Assembly: GCA_009823505.1 (NCBI GenBank)
Contig: VZQC01001040.1
Location: 291,002 to 355,001, forward strand
Source of the DNA: Rhizomys pruinosus
Lineage: Eukaryota; Chordata; Mammalia; Rodentia; Spalacidae
Reading direction: 5' to 3'
DNA length: 64,000 nt
The position numbers and the translations under genes are program-made. Below the pieces are notes generated by a model that saw nothing but the letters and a program-made list of their open reading frames with translations, had not been told where the DNA came from and searched no databases. Numbering within the stretch: position 1 is the stretch's first letter; each line of letters starts with the position of its first letter. Of this stretch, positions 9,700 to 20,432 are shown one piece after another.

Positions 9700-9815
9700 C
9701 ACCACACTTAGAGAGCAAGCTTCCTGCAGGCAGGGATTTTGACACTGCTATGCCCCAGAGCCTAGAACAGTACATAATAGGTAATGACTTAGTAGATATC
9801 TTTGGATAGGTTCAT
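9700..9815 (+). mobile_element. L2/MIR-type 3' end relic
   Basis: Diverged match to the shared L2/MIR 3' end: GCAGGCAGGGATTTTGACAC, then CCCCAGAGCCTAGAACAG and TACATAATAGG. It predates the rodent radiation. Confidence 0.7.
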
Positions 9816-9867
9816 GAATAACATATTACTGAGTGAAAAAAAGACATGTTGTACTACAATACTAATG

Positions 9868-10045
9868 ATTTGTGTGTGTGTGTGTGTGCGTGTGTACACA
9901 TCTCCACATGGAGCACATGTGGAGATCAGAAGACAATTTGCAGGAGTGTATTCTCTCCTTCCACTATATGGGTCCTGGAGATTGAACTCAGGTGGTCAGA
10001 CCGGACAGCCAATGCCTTTACCCAGTGAACAATCTCATCAGCCTT
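9868..10045 (-). mobile_element. B3 SINE
   Basis: A (TG)n head, GTGGAGATCAGAAGACAA, GGTCCTGGAGATTGAACTCA and a CAATCTCATCAGCC end identify an antisense B3 of the B2 superfamily. Confidence 0.85.
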
Positions 10046-10804
10046 GCTCATACATTTTAAACAGTTCACTAAAGTAGCAGAATAAGAGGCAAATGAATAA
10101 ATGTTTTAATAAACAAATAAAATAATCAAATACACAGTATGTTGCTTAGAGAGGGAGAAGGAGAAGGAAGCCTGATCTCCGCATCTGTGGGGCATTGCAC
10201 AGAGTGATCCCCTCAAACCACTAGTCCAAATAAACTCTGATCCACATGAACTCTGCTTCCCAGAATACTATGCTTGGGTTCACATCATAAATAAAAGGCT
10301 TCTCATCCATCCCGTGGTGCAGAGACTGAGCACCAGTCTGTGGTAGCTGCATCCATCAGCACCCTTAATCACTCTCCATCAGGGAAAGTTTATCATCTCC
10401 CAGTAATTCCATTAGTCACTATGCTATTAGGGGGGCAAGAACCATTTCATTTTTATGTTGCCTGATCATGTCTTTCAGCAGGAAAACATCATTAAGAACC
10501 ACAGTGTACAAGCTGGGGCTCCACCACCCAACCATGCTGTCTGGTGCTATGTTACCAGGAGGTCGCCATCTCTGAATGGGATGATGTTGAATGTCTTAAC
10601 TTCAGATACCTTTTTTTTCCTGCAGGGATGTTCATTGCAATCCAAAAGATGTCAGGTGAAAAGCAATGAACTCATGTTTATGGCCTATTTAGCAGATCCA
10701 GGGAAGGACTGTGTATATTCTGCCTCTGAAAAAAGAGATGGCACCCATTTATCGGGACTCAGGGAGAGATCTCAACTTCTAAATTACTCTTCTTGTCAAT
10801 AGGA
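10046..10804. other. Intergenic, nothing recognised
   Basis: About 760 bases without a convincing element. A 115-codon ORF at 10455-10802 has no recognisable features and contains a frame-spanning T8 tract. Confidence 0.4.
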
Positions 10805-10962
10805 AAAATGTTAAATCACTTAAAATGCAAGGCACATAAAAGGTGGATCAACATCAAGAGAACGAGAATGCAAATTGAAAACACAATGCAATATTACCAC
10901 ACACCCGCCAAATTGACTAAAATAAGAGACTGAGCATTCTAAGTGCTGGAAAATATGCAAAG
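10805..10962 (+). mobile_element. Old LINE-1 ORF2 fragment, left part
   Basis: The pattern GAGAATGCAAATTGAAAACACAATGC, then TTACCACACACCC and CTAAGTGCTGGAAAATATGC matches the 3' half of L1 ORF2. The fragment continues after the MaLR provirus, whose CAAAG duplication interrupts it. Confidence 0.72.
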
Positions 10963-12965
10963 TGTATTTGTGACTTTTCTCTTAGTGTGATAAGACACTG
11001 GGAACAGAGTGGATCATGTCAGGGAGGTACGGCGGGAGGGGGGTCAGAATAGGAGGCAGAATGCTCACATCTTTAAGCAGGAGCAGGCAGCAAAGAGCAA
11101 CCGGAGATCCTGCAAGTCCACCCTGAGTGAAGTGCTTCCTCCCCCAAGGCCACACCTAAGACCTCCCAAAACAATGCCACCAACTGAGGACAAAATGGCC
11201 ACATGCTTGGATCAGAGCATATGGGGTACATTCTCGTTCAAGCCCATAGGCTCATGAGCATATAAAATGCAAAGTGCACTTAGTCCAACCTTAAAAGCCC
11301 CCATAGTCTTTACCAGTTTCAATACTATTCAAAAGTCCAAAGTGCAAAGTCTTTTCTGAGACTCAAGAAAATCTCTTACCTGTAAGTTCCTATAAAATCA
11401 AGACAAATTACATACTTCCAAAATAGAATGGAACCAAATACACATTTCCATTCCAAAAGAGAGGAATGGAGACATACTGAGGAAATACTAGACTAAAAAC
11501 AAGACTGTAAACCAGCAAGACAAATACCAAATCCGGTAGTTCCATATCTGACTTCTGGAACTTTCTTCCAAAGGGCTTAGATGGCTCACCTCCTCCAGCT
11601 TTGCTGAAGGCAACATACACCCCTTGCTCTCTTGCGCTGGTACCACTCTTTGAATGCAGCTCTCCTTTGCAGCTCTAGCTTCTTTGCAGCTCTCACAGCT
11701 CTAGCATCTCCAGTGTCCTCTTCTCAGCTTGACTATCACAGCTTCACACAATGGCCTGTCAGGACCTTCTTTATGTAGGGATGCCCTTGCCACACACTGC
11801 ATGGCCAAGGTGGCTCTCTGAAACCACAGAGGAAGAACCACTGACCCATTCGTTCTTGCATCTTTTGTGCCTCTAGGACCAGCACCATGGGAATGACACT
11901 GCCAGGTTCGGTTACCAGTCTAGGATGGATCCTGCTTCATGCACATTTACAGCTTTTCCATGCTATGTTTTCTTGAAATAGAAAACTCCTCTGGCATTTT
12001 CCTCTCACAAGTTGGAGGTTTAGCTGGTTGTGGTCTTGCCTTGAAGATAATCTTCCCGTTGTATAAGTACAAATTTCTAGGCTTCTCCTTAAACACTTTT
12101 TTAAGCTCTTTATCAAACAGAACCTCTCTTGAGCACATGCCTTGGCTCCAACATTAACCTTTCTAGTGTACTTTTTCTATCCAAACTGTGCATTCTGCAT
12201 TTCCTTCTGCCCCATTTGCTCTTTTTTACTACAGATCTGCATAATATTCACCATTAACAGCCACACCACCATTTCTATCTTAAGCTGTCTTGAAATTTCC
12301 TCTGCCAAGGAAATTAGTCCATTACTTTTCAACTTAGCCTCAGGAAAGCTTTAGGCTGTGGGTAGACTCCAGCAAGGCTCTTTGCCAAAATATCCCAATT
12401 GCCACTTAAGTCTTTATTTCCATCGGGAACTACTTTGCTCTCAGAACTACTTGCCTCCAGGCTCCTACTAGAATAGCCTGTTAAGCTCTACTTAATGACC
12501 CTCAACCACTTTTCTAATCTAAACTTCCAGAGTCTTCCACATTCTGTTGAAACCCCCATGGCCAGGCTCTTCACAGCAACAGTCCACTCTCATGTATCAA
12601 CTTCTGTATTCGTTACTTGTCTGTTACTGTGATAAAACACCATGACCAAGGCAACTTATATAAGGACAAGTTTATTTAGCTTACAGTTCCAGAGGGATTA
12701 AAGTCCATTATGGCAAGAAGGCATGGTGGTAAGAGGTAGCCAGAACAGAAAGAGGAGTGAGTGCTCACATCTTCAAGTAGGCACAAGAAGCAGAGGGCAA
12801 CTGAAAATCCAGCAAGACTTAAGAACTCTGTAAGCCCACCCCAGTGATGTGCTTCCTCCACTGAGAGCACACTTGCTAAGACCTCCCACAACAGCGCCAC
12901 CAATGGACCACAAAATGTCCAAATACTTGGAGCCTATGGATGACATTCTCATTCAAACCACCACA
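10963..12965 (-). mobile_element. Complete MaLR (ERVL-MaLR) provirus
   Basis: 3' LTR 10963 to about 11250, an internal region of about 1.35 kb, 5' LTR 12605-12965, and CAAAG duplications at 10958-10962 and 12966-12970. The internal region in antisense contains the MST/THE1-type signature AAAGTCTTTTCTGAGACTCA and has no long ORF, as usual for MaLR. A degenerate Leu-type primer site (ATGTATCAACTTC in antisense) abuts the 5' LTR. It is old and diverged. Confidence 0.85.
12605..12965 (-). repeat. MaLR 5' LTR
   Basis: Antisense MT/ORR1-like LTR: TGTATTCGTTACTTGTCTG, GTTTATTTAGCTTACAG, and CATTCTCATTCAAACCACCA at the end. The partner LTR at 10963-11250 is shorter and more decayed. Confidence 0.85.
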
Positions 12966-12970
12966 CAAAG

Positions 12971-13100
12971 AAACTGAAAATCAAAGGAATGCCAAAGGAG
13001 ACATCTGCCCTGAAAAACAGTTTGGCAAGTCCTACAAACCTTGACTTTATACCTGTAGAACAGCAGTCCTGGATTCAGGCATGCATCACATATGTGAAGG
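12971..13100 (+). mobile_element. Old LINE-1 ORF2 fragment, right part
   Basis: Continues the L1 after the MaLR insertion. GAAAAACAGTTTGGCAAGTCC corresponds to the L1 segment that normally follows the one at 10805-10962. Confidence 0.65.
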
Positions 13101-13601
13101 CTAGCATACGCTTGGTGCCATGAGCTGACTTGTTTGTCTGGGCATGCCCCACAAGCTGGAATGATGCGTGATGGTATGGAGTCTGGGATTGGCCACTAGG
13201 AGGTGATGTCACATGATCTATATACACTGCCTGTTACATAGAATAAACAGATTTTCATGAATTTGCACCATCTGATTCCCTAGGCTGTTACTGCATGTAT
13301 GCTTTTCTGTGGGGCTATCAACCCCACAGCTGGCTCTTCAGTTCCTTAGGTGGTGGGAGCAAGCGGCTCCACAAACATGTTTCGCCACAGGGCCATCAGC
13401 CCCAATGTGTGTTTGGCTGTGGAACCATCAGTCTTGCAACTGCATGTTTCGCATGAGCCCCATGCATGTGCCCTCTTCAGCCTGTCCAGCTATGGGGTCA
13501 ACGGCCCCATAATAACCTAGCAATTCCAATTGCAACTAGTTCCACAAAATACTAAATGAAAACATGTTAAGTGAGATTAGTTAACACAGAAAGTTAGGCA
13601 C

Positions 13602-13604
<3 letters not shown>
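13101..13604. other. Unrecognised segment with repeated G/C stem-loops
   Basis: Contains an AATAAA at about 13241 and, at 13308-13510, several short stems with A/T-containing loops such as GTGGGGCTATCAACCCCAC, GGGCCATCAGCCCC and TGGGGTCAACGGCCCCA. It could be part of a decayed LTR or a degenerate tandem repeat. No coding potential was accepted. Confidence 0.4.

Positions 13605-13646
<42 letters not shown>
13605..13646. repeat. (TA)n microsatellite
   Basis: About 20 uninterrupted TA units. Confidence 0.95.
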
Positions 13647-13648
<2 letters not shown>

Positions 13649-13719
13649 CTAAAAATGTTGATCTTGTAAAGGTAGAAGGTGGAAAGAGGTTGTGGAGGGT
13701 GGAGGTAAGGGATGATTGG

Positions 13720-14058
13720 TGTGTTAGTTACTTCCTCCCATGCTATTCCAAAATACCTGGCTAAGGCAAGTTAAGAAATGGTTTAATCAGGCTTATGGTT
13801 CTAGAAAGATACAGTCCATCATGGTAGGAAGACACACAAGCAGGATCAGAGGGCTAGCTACTCACAATCCATCTGCAGTCAAGAAGTGAAGAGAAAACAG
13901 GAAGTAGAACCCAGCTATAAAACCTCAAGCTCCCTCACCAGTGACACACTTCAAGCAGCAAAGTTCCACCTCTACAAGTTTCCATAACCTTCCCAAGCAA
14001 GCAAAGACTGAGTGTTCAAACACAGGAGCCTATGGGGAACATTTCTCATTCAAACCAT
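13720..14058 (-). mobile_element. MaLR-type solo LTR
   Basis: Antisense order TGTGTTAGTTACTTCC, ATACAGTCCATCATGG, ACACAGGAGCCTATGGGGAA and CATTCAAACCATGG. No duplication was identified with confidence. Confidence 0.75.
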
Positions 14059-14380
14059 GGTTAATGGGTAGAAAGCACACTTAAAAAAAAGAGTAACTAC
14101 TGGTGTTTCTACACAGTAGGATCACTACAGTTAACAACAATGGCTTATATACTTCAAATAATGGAAAAAGAGGAATTGAATTTCCCTCCAGGAAGAAATA
14201 GTGAAGGTTTTAAGTGATAGATATGCTAACTGCCCTAATTGGCTCATTGTGCATGGAACACACATGTCAGACAGAATGTCAGTGTGTGTACATAAGATAC
14301 ATGATTTTATGTATTGATTAAAAATTTTAAAGCATGTCCATAAGAATCCTGTAAAGAATGTGAATTTAATCCTAACAGTT
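14059..14380. other. Intergenic, nothing recognised
   Basis: No element or credible ORF seen. Confidence 0.4.
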
Positions 14381-14540
14381 TAAAAAAAAAGTGGTGGCAC
14401 ATGCCATTAATCCTAGCACTTGGGAGGCAGAGGCAGGCAGATCTCTGTGAGTTCAAGGCCAGCCTGGTCTACAGAGTGAGTTCCAGGACAGCCAGAGCTA
14501 CAGGGAGACCCTGTCTCAAAAAGACCAAAAAAAAAAAATT
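14381..14540 (+). mobile_element. B1 SINE
   Basis: B1 body from GGTGGCACATGCCATTAATC to CTGTCTCAAAAAGACC followed by A12. The first bases are replaced by an A-run. Confidence 0.92.
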
Positions 14541-14817
14541 GAAATGATCCCAGTGTTCATTAATACAAGTATGGATTACAAATCAGAATATTTGGATCAT
14601 GGAACACTGATGTGAAATATAAAGGAAAGAACTTCTAATCCATGAAACAACAAGGATGAATCTGAAGAAACAAGATTGCACCTTGGGGAAAAGTCCAAGA
14701 GTCAGGTGTAAGATGGTTGCCAGGGAAAAGGTGTTTGCTGCTAAGCTTGACAATCAGAGTTAAATCCCCGCCCCAGATCATGGAGGAAGGAGAGAAATAA
14801 TTCTTGCCATGGCTTTT

Positions 14818-14818
<1 letters not shown>

Positions 14819-14850
<32 letters not shown>
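14819..14850. repeat. (CA)n microsatellite
   Basis: About 15 CA units. Confidence 0.92.
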
Positions 14851-14852
<2 letters not shown>

Positions 14853-15257
14853 ACATATACAAAACATGAATGTTAAAAGAAAAGACAAAAACCATGAAAA
14901 ACTAATCTACCACAAAAATCCGAGCCAGAGTTGTCTCTGATGGGATGGGATCTGGAAATGGGCATGAGAGACCTTCCTAGATGGTAGACGTGCTCTAGAT
15001 CATGACAAGGAGCTGGGCAATAGTGCCGTAAATATTAAACTGATTAAAACTGTTCATTTACATGCATAGTTTATTCTCTATAATTACACACCAATTACAA
15101 TTCATAAAAGTGCAAGCTCTGCATTTGGTAAGTGAGTAAAAGCTATCAAGATGAGAAAAAAGGAAAAACTCTCCTGGGCAAACACAGTTGACATTTTGCA
15201 AAGTGAATTTGGGGGAAGCCACATCCCTGGGAATACAATTGACAAAACTCTCCTCAT
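14851..15257. other. Intergenic, nothing recognised
   Basis: No element or credible ORF seen. Confidence 0.4.
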
Positions 15258-15600
15258 TAGGGCCAGAGACATGGCTCAGCAGTAAAGCGCTTAAGGAGCA
15301 AACATGAGGATCTAAGTTCAGATCCCCAGCATCTGAATAAAAAGTCAGATGTGATAGCACATGCCTGCACCCTCGGTGCTGGGAGGGAGCAACAGGAGGG
15401 TCCTGGGGGCCTGCTGGCTACTCAGCAAGCTCCAGGTTCAGTAAGAGACCCTGTCTCAAAAAATAGAGTGGAGAATGATAGAGGAAGACACCCAACGTTG
15501 AGCTGTGACCTCTACGCACACACACACATATCCACAGGCATGCATGCCTGCATACCCACAAGCATACGCATCCATGTACCACATATGACATGAACAAGAA
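15258..15600 (+). mobile_element. B4/B4A SINE with CA-rich tail
   Basis: An ID-like head (ACATGGCTCAGCAGTAAAGC) joined to a B1-like part (GAGACCCTGTCTCAAAAAAT, GTGGAGAATGATAGAGGAAG), the B4A layout, ending in CA/CATA-rich sequence. Confidence 0.82.
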
Positions 15601-15658
15601 ATAAAAGAAAAAATCTTCCTTGTTAGAAATCTGAATGTTTAAAAACATACTTTTATCA

Positions 15659-16105
15659 CGGCTGGAAAGATGGCTGAGCAGTTAAGAGTATTGGCTACGC
15701 CATGGCTGGGCATGGTGGCGCATGCCTTTAATCCTAGCACTTGGGAGGCAGAGGCAGGTGGATCTTTGTGAGTTCAAGGCCAGCCTGGTCTATTATGAGA
15801 TATGTGATAGTTGTTTTCCATTGTGGCGAGATTTTGGTTTTAGTGTTTATGGTTGTTGCTTGGTGTAACAATCAGGGAGAGCCCTAGAGTCTACAGAAAA
15901 ATTGATTCCTTAAATATAAAAAAAAAAAAAAAGAAAGAGTATTGGCTACTCTTGTGGAAGACCCAGGTTCGGTTCCCAGCACCCACATAGTAGCTAACAA
16001 CTGTCTGTAACTCCAGTGACAAGGATTTAATGCCCTCTTCTGGCCTCCACAGACATTGCACAACATTATATACATGCAGGCAAAACACTTGTACATGTAA
16101 AATAA
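15659..16105 (+). mobile_element. B2 SINE split by a chimeric retroposon
   Basis: B2 head at 15659-15698 (GGCTGGAAAGATGGCTGAGC) and body at 15950-16105. The interruption at 15699-15934 is bounded by the duplicated B2 sequence AAGAGTATTGGCTAC. Confidence 0.88.
15699..15934 (+). mobile_element. Chimeric retroposon: B1 5' part fused to unknown RNA
   Basis: Begins with a normal B1 5' portion up to CAGCCTGGTC (about 15706-15790), then switches to about 120 bases of non-B1 sequence (TATTATGAGATATGTGATAG to GATTCCTTAAATAT), and ends in a run of about 15 A. The AAGAGTATTGGCTAC duplication (15684-15698 and 15935-15949) shows one L1-type insertion of the whole chimera. The 3' part is not recognised; it could derive from a small RNA or an mRNA 3' end. 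Confidence 0.75.
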
Positions 16106-16127
16106 AAATAAATAAAAAATGTTATTG

Positions 16128-16400
16128 ATTTGAGAATTTCATACAATGTATTTTGATCTTACTCAGACACCGTCTCCAATGTGACTTTTCTACCCCTCCC
16201 TACTTCATGTTTTCCATTATTATTTGTATTTTAAGGCCTACCAAGGATAATCTGTGTTTCCTAAGTGCTCTGGGGTGTGGGTCAGTCTCTTGGATTGTGG
16301 TCAACCTAGCAGGCATCACATCAGTAAGGAAAACTGACTCTCCCTCTCCCAGCATCCAGCAGATGCCATTGGAAAGGGAAAATAATGAATGAAATGGGTC
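16128..16400 (-). mobile_element. Rodent LINE-1 3'-end-like fragment (tentative)
   Basis: Antisense sequence TTGAGAATTTCATACAATG with downstream GGCATCACATCAGTAAGG and AAACTGACTCTCCCTCTCCC. Similar to 57640-58055. I associate the pattern with rodent L1 3' regions, but the assignment is from memory. Confidence 0.45.
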
Positions 16401-17152
16401 TAGTGGGGCAGGGAATGGAATGGGAGGGTAGGGGAGAAAGGAAGTAAGGGGAAGGATAGCTAACGCTAAAGGCCTTTCGAAAGAGTCATATGGAAATCTA
16501 CCATAGAAATGTGTTTCAATATATACATACTCAATATGAAAAGAGCTTAAAGGTGGTCACCCTATAACAGGGGCTCAGTGGCCCCAGTAGACAGCACAGG
16601 CTAGCAAATGAAAAGCCCAGTGCCAGCAATGGACTCCCTTTTTGGGAGCTGTTAACCAAAGGGACCTGAATTTTGACAAACTGCTGAAGCAGACACTTAA
16701 GAACTAAGATTCAGAAACAAAGGAACACAAAGCACTATCTCAGTAGAGACCAGGAAGTCCAAGAAGAGTGGAGGAAAGTAAGATGAGCAGCATTGAATGT
16801 AGAGATAGCAAGCTCCAGGCTACCAGGGGTAAACGCCACCCTCCTGCCTGCTCAGACTAAGTGTCTTCGTAATCCTCCTCTGCTTCCTCTCATGATTACT
16901 GTAAATATTTGAGACCAACGAACTCTATAGCAGGCTCTACGGAATCTCATCCCATTGGTGCACTGCCACTCTTGGCTAATCTTAATGCTGTCTTCATTAA
17001 GTCCCAAGTTCAACAGAATTAAAACCGTGCAATCACTGAGAACATGCTAGGAGCCAGACTGCACTGAGTGCTTGACATGCATTAGTACACCCATGGCGTA
17101 ACTCTGAGCAACAGGATTCCTAGTTAACAGACGACAAAATCTGAGGGTCGGT
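16401..17152. other. Intergenic, nothing recognised
   Basis: About 750 bases without an accepted element or ORF. It contains a G/A-rich stretch at 16396-16460. Confidence 0.4.
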
Positions 17153-17160
17153 AGGGTGAT

Positions 17161-17163
<3 letters not shown>

Positions 17164-17217
<54 letters not shown>

Positions 17218-17432
17218 NNNNNNNNNNNNNNNNNNNNNNNNNNNNNNNNNNNNNNNNNNNNNNNNNNNNNNNNNNNNNNNNTTTTTTTTGGTCTTTTCGA
17301 GACAGGGTCTCCCTGTAGCCCCAGCTGTCCTGGAACTCACTCTGTAGACCAGGCTGGCCTTGAACTCACAAAGATCCGCCTGCCTCTGCCTCCCAAGTGC
17401 TAGGATTAAAGGCGTGCACCACCACGCCCAAC
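17164..17432 (-). mobile_element. B1 SINE with long poly-T end containing an assembly gap
   Basis: Antisense B1 body at 17290-17430 preceded by a poly-T that is interrupted by 64 N. The duplication AGGGTGATATC (17153-17163 and 17433-17443) brackets the whole, so T-tract plus gap are the A-tail of this insertion. Confidence 0.93.
17218..17281. other. Assembly gap (64 N) inside homopolymer
   Basis: Run of N with T on both sides. The true tail length is unknown. Confidence 0.98.
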
Positions 17433-17669
17433 AGGGTGATATCTTAAGTAAAGTTACTAAGATGGAATTGAGATACAATGTTCAAAACCAGGTCCTAGGA
17501 TCTCATGGATGACTAACCACAGACTTCTCAACAGGTAATTTCCTAAGTGAATGGATGCTACTGAACCACTGGAAAATCAGGCAGACCTGTAACCAAGAAA
17601 TCTGGAGAGAGAAGCTAAGACCAGTGCAGGATAAAAAAAAAAAAGTTGCACAGCTGATCAAATTTTCCA

Positions 17670-17935
17670 CCTTGGGGGCTGGGGCAATGGTTCCATGGGT
17701 AAAGTGCTTGCTGAGCAAATGAGAACCTAAGTTCTGATGCCCAGCACTCACATAGAAAGCAGGTCATAGTAGCACCCACCTGTAGTCCATGCTGGGAGAT
17801 GGAGACAGGAAAGTCTTGAGGCCTGCTGGCCAGCCAGTTGAGCCAATCACTGAGTTCCAGGTTCAGTGAGAGACCTTATTTCAAAAAATAAGGTGGAGAA
17901 AGATAGAAGTAGACAGCTGACATCAACCTAAGGAC
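17670..17935 (+). mobile_element. B4A SINE
   Basis: GGGGCTGGGGCAATGGTTCC head, CCCAGCACTCACATAGAAAG, and a CAGGTTCAGTGAGAGACC end followed by AAAAAATAAGGTGGAGAAAG. Confidence 0.85.
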
Positions 17936-18089
17936 CCTATTCACTCATTCATTAATTCAATATTTAAGAGCCCAGCCTATATTTCATTCACCAATATGAT
18001 ATGATAGCCTTCATCCCATTGTATTAATCTGACATCATTTTCTGTTTGCATATCTTAAAAATCAATCCATTGTCTGTTTTCTTTTGGAT
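17936..18089. other. Intergenic, nothing recognised
   Basis: Short unassigned stretch between SINEs. Confidence 0.4.
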
Positions 18090-18175
18090 TCTGTGTGTGT
18101 GAATGTATATGTTTGTGTGCAGACATGCATTTGTGGGGTGCACATGCACAAGTCAGAGGTCACCCTTGATTTTGT
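18090..18175 (-). mobile_element. B3-like SINE fragment
   Basis: TGTGTGTGAATGTATATG head and CACATGCACAAGTCAGAGGTC resemble the 3' half of an antisense B3, cut by the following B4A. Confidence 0.5.
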
Positions 18176-18520
18176 TTCTCAGTCAGTAAAGCACTTACCT
18201 CACAAGCTTAAGAATCTGAGTTTGGGTCCCTAGCACCCATGCAAAAAGCCAGGTATGGTGGTGCATCCCTGTAATCCCAGGGATGGTAGGATGGAGAGTG
18301 GAGAAAGACACATCTCTGGGAGCGCACAGGACAGCTAGCCTGGTCTATGCAGTGAAGTCTGAGGGAAATGAGAGACTTTGTCTCAAACAAACAGTTGAAA
18401 CTCACCTAAGGACCAACACCCAAGATTGTCATCTGACTTCCACACATGCTCCATGCATATGCATATCTGCACATACACACACATACACAAACACACACAT
18501 ACATACACATGCAAAAAGTA
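18176..18520 (+). mobile_element. B4A SINE with CA-rich tail
   Basis: CTCAGTCAGTAAAGCACTTA head, GGTATGGTGGTGCATCCCTG, GACTTTGTCTCAAACAAACA, then an ACACAC/ACATAC tail. Confidence 0.8.
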
Positions 18521-18540
18521 AATGAAAATAAGCACACGTT

Positions 18541-19084
18541 TCTTATTGAGTGTCAAGCATAATCAGTATTTCTAGAAACCAAGGCCCATTTTATATTCTA
18601 AATAACAGCTATGTGCAAAGTGTAGGGGTGTGTTTTTAAACCTCTCTAACCTTACCTTTCTTAGTTCAAGATTAAATAAATTCATGATGTCATGTGAGGA
18701 ACATGGAGATCATGTAAACACACATTAAACTCAATCACTCACAGAAGAGCCTGTTTTCTACTCTACCTGGTGGGTTGTAAAATCCAACTTTTAATTTCTA
18801 AATGGTATCTCACACAATCATTGCAATTATCATCCTATTCAACTCCAGAGGTAATTTCAGCTGTAGGTCAATTCTCCAGCAAACAATCTATTTGTAATAT
18901 GCAATTTGGGATTGGATTGCAAGGATAAATATTATCCTCTGAACAAATTCAAGTTGAAGGTAATTCTCAAATAATAGTGTAAAAAGAACATAAACTGTAC
19001 ACAGACAATATAGTTGAAAAAATAGGAAAACCCAGAGACTCCTTTGAAGAAAGATGGGAATCAATAACAATTCAAAAAGATAGT
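18541..19084. other. Intergenic, nothing recognised
   Basis: About 540 bases of AT-rich sequence without an accepted element. Confidence 0.4.
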
Positions 19085-19272
19085 GTGAGGGTTGGAGAAA
19101 TAGCTCAGCAGTTAAGAGCTTTTCCTGTTCTGGCAGAGGACCCAGGTTTGGTTTCCAGCACCTACATGTCAGCTCACAACCACCTGTAATAACAGCTTCA
19201 GGGAATCTGACACCCTCTTCTGACCTTTGAAAACACAGCATGCATACGGCATATATGTACACAAGCGCATAT
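19085..19272 (+). mobile_element. B2 SINE
   Basis: Diverged B2: GGTTGGAGAAATAGCTCAGC head, GGACCCAGGTTTGGTTTCC B-box region, CTGACACCCTCTTCTGACC. Confidence 0.88.
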
Positions 19273-19987
19273 TTTTTATTGAATTTTTATGTATTTCATA
19301 CAGAACATCTTAACCAATCGTAATCACCTTTATACTTCCTTCTCCATTAGCACCCTTCCACAGGTCCCCCACTAGAATTCACACACTCTTGTCATTTGAG
19401 CCAAGGCCCTTTGTGTCAAGTTAGTGTCCCCAGACATTACTCAGTGCAAGTTCATCCACTGAGGTCTGTTAACTCACCCTGAGTCCCTCGATTTAAGAAG
19501 ATCAGCTCTTCCTCACCCAGAAGTAACCAACTGCGGCAGTTCTTCTGCTAAGATTGGGACCTGCTGCCCATCTCCACAGCTCTGTGCTGGGCTTCCTCTC
19601 CTTGAGTTTGCGTGGTTCCTGTGCGTGCTGACACCACCACTGTAGGTTCATATGAACAGGGACCCCAGAGCTTTGGGGGTTCTGTTTCCATATGGTCACG
19701 CACCCCCTCCCTGGCTCTTACGATCTTTCTGCCCCCTCTTCCACAATGGTTCCTGAGCCCTGGGTGAGTGAAGTTTAATGTAGGAGTCCTGTCTAAGGAT
19801 CCACACTTTGCAGATTCCTGATCTCCATGCTTTGGCCATCTGTGCCCTTTGGTGTTCCTGGCCCTCTGCTGCATGAGCAGCTTCATTAGAGAGAGTTGAG
19901 AGCTTCATTAATGTCCTCTTCATCTCTTGTTCTTCGTTGTGTGAGCCTTGGGTGTGGAGGTTGCATTTTAGATATGCCACTTTGGAC
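19273..19987 (-). mobile_element. Rodent LINE-1 3'-UTR-like fragment (tentative)
   Basis: A 700-base antisense segment (TTATTGAATTTTTATGTATT, CACAATGGTTCCTGAGCCC, CTTTGGCCATCTGTGCCC) closely parallels 40590-41462 and, in sense, 44870-45835. It is a dispersed repeat of this genome. L1 identity is inferred from memory of similar rodent sequences. Confidence 0.55.
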
Positions 19988-20003
19988 AAGAACCTAAATT
20001 TTT

Positions 20004-20224
20004 TTAATTTTTAATTTATTTTTTATGTGTATGAATGTACTGTCTGCATGTAGGTTTGTGCACCCGAGTCATGCAAAGCTGCGGAGGTCAGAAGAGGGTG
20101 TTGAATTCCCCTGGAACTGGAGTTAAAGACGGTTCTCAGCCACCATGTGGGTGCTGGGGATTGAACCCAGTTCCTCTGCAAGAGCAGTCAGCGCTCTTAA
20201 CTGCTAGGCCATCTCTACAGCCCC
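20004..20224 (-). mobile_element. B2 SINE
   Basis: Antisense B2 ending CATCTCTACAGCCCC, flanked by AAGAACCTAAATTTTT at 19988-20003 and 20225-20240. Confidence 0.93.
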
Positions 20225-20278
20225 AAGAACCTAAATTTTTAAAAGATGAGAAGATAAACATATATAAATCATACATAT

Positions 20279-20432
20279 GGCCTGGCATGGTGGCACATGC
20301 CTTTAATCTCAGCACTCAAGAGGCAGAGGCAGGTGGATCTCTGTGAGTTCAAGGCTAGCCTGGTCTACGTAGCAAGCTCCAGGCCAGCTGGGACTAAAGG
20401 GAGACCCTGTCTCAAAAAGACCAAAAAAAATC
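20279..20432 (+). mobile_element. B1 SINE
   Basis: GGCCTGGCATGGTGGCACATG to GAGACCCTGTCTCAAAAAGACC plus A8. Confidence 0.94.

Noticed and set aside
9901..9931. Inverted repeat ATCTCCACATG/CATGTGGAGAT
   Set aside because: It lies within a B3 SINE whose usual sequence nearly contains it.
17047..17478. ORFs of poly-Lys/poly-Phe with X residues
   Set aside because: They are translations through a poly-T SINE tail and an N gap.
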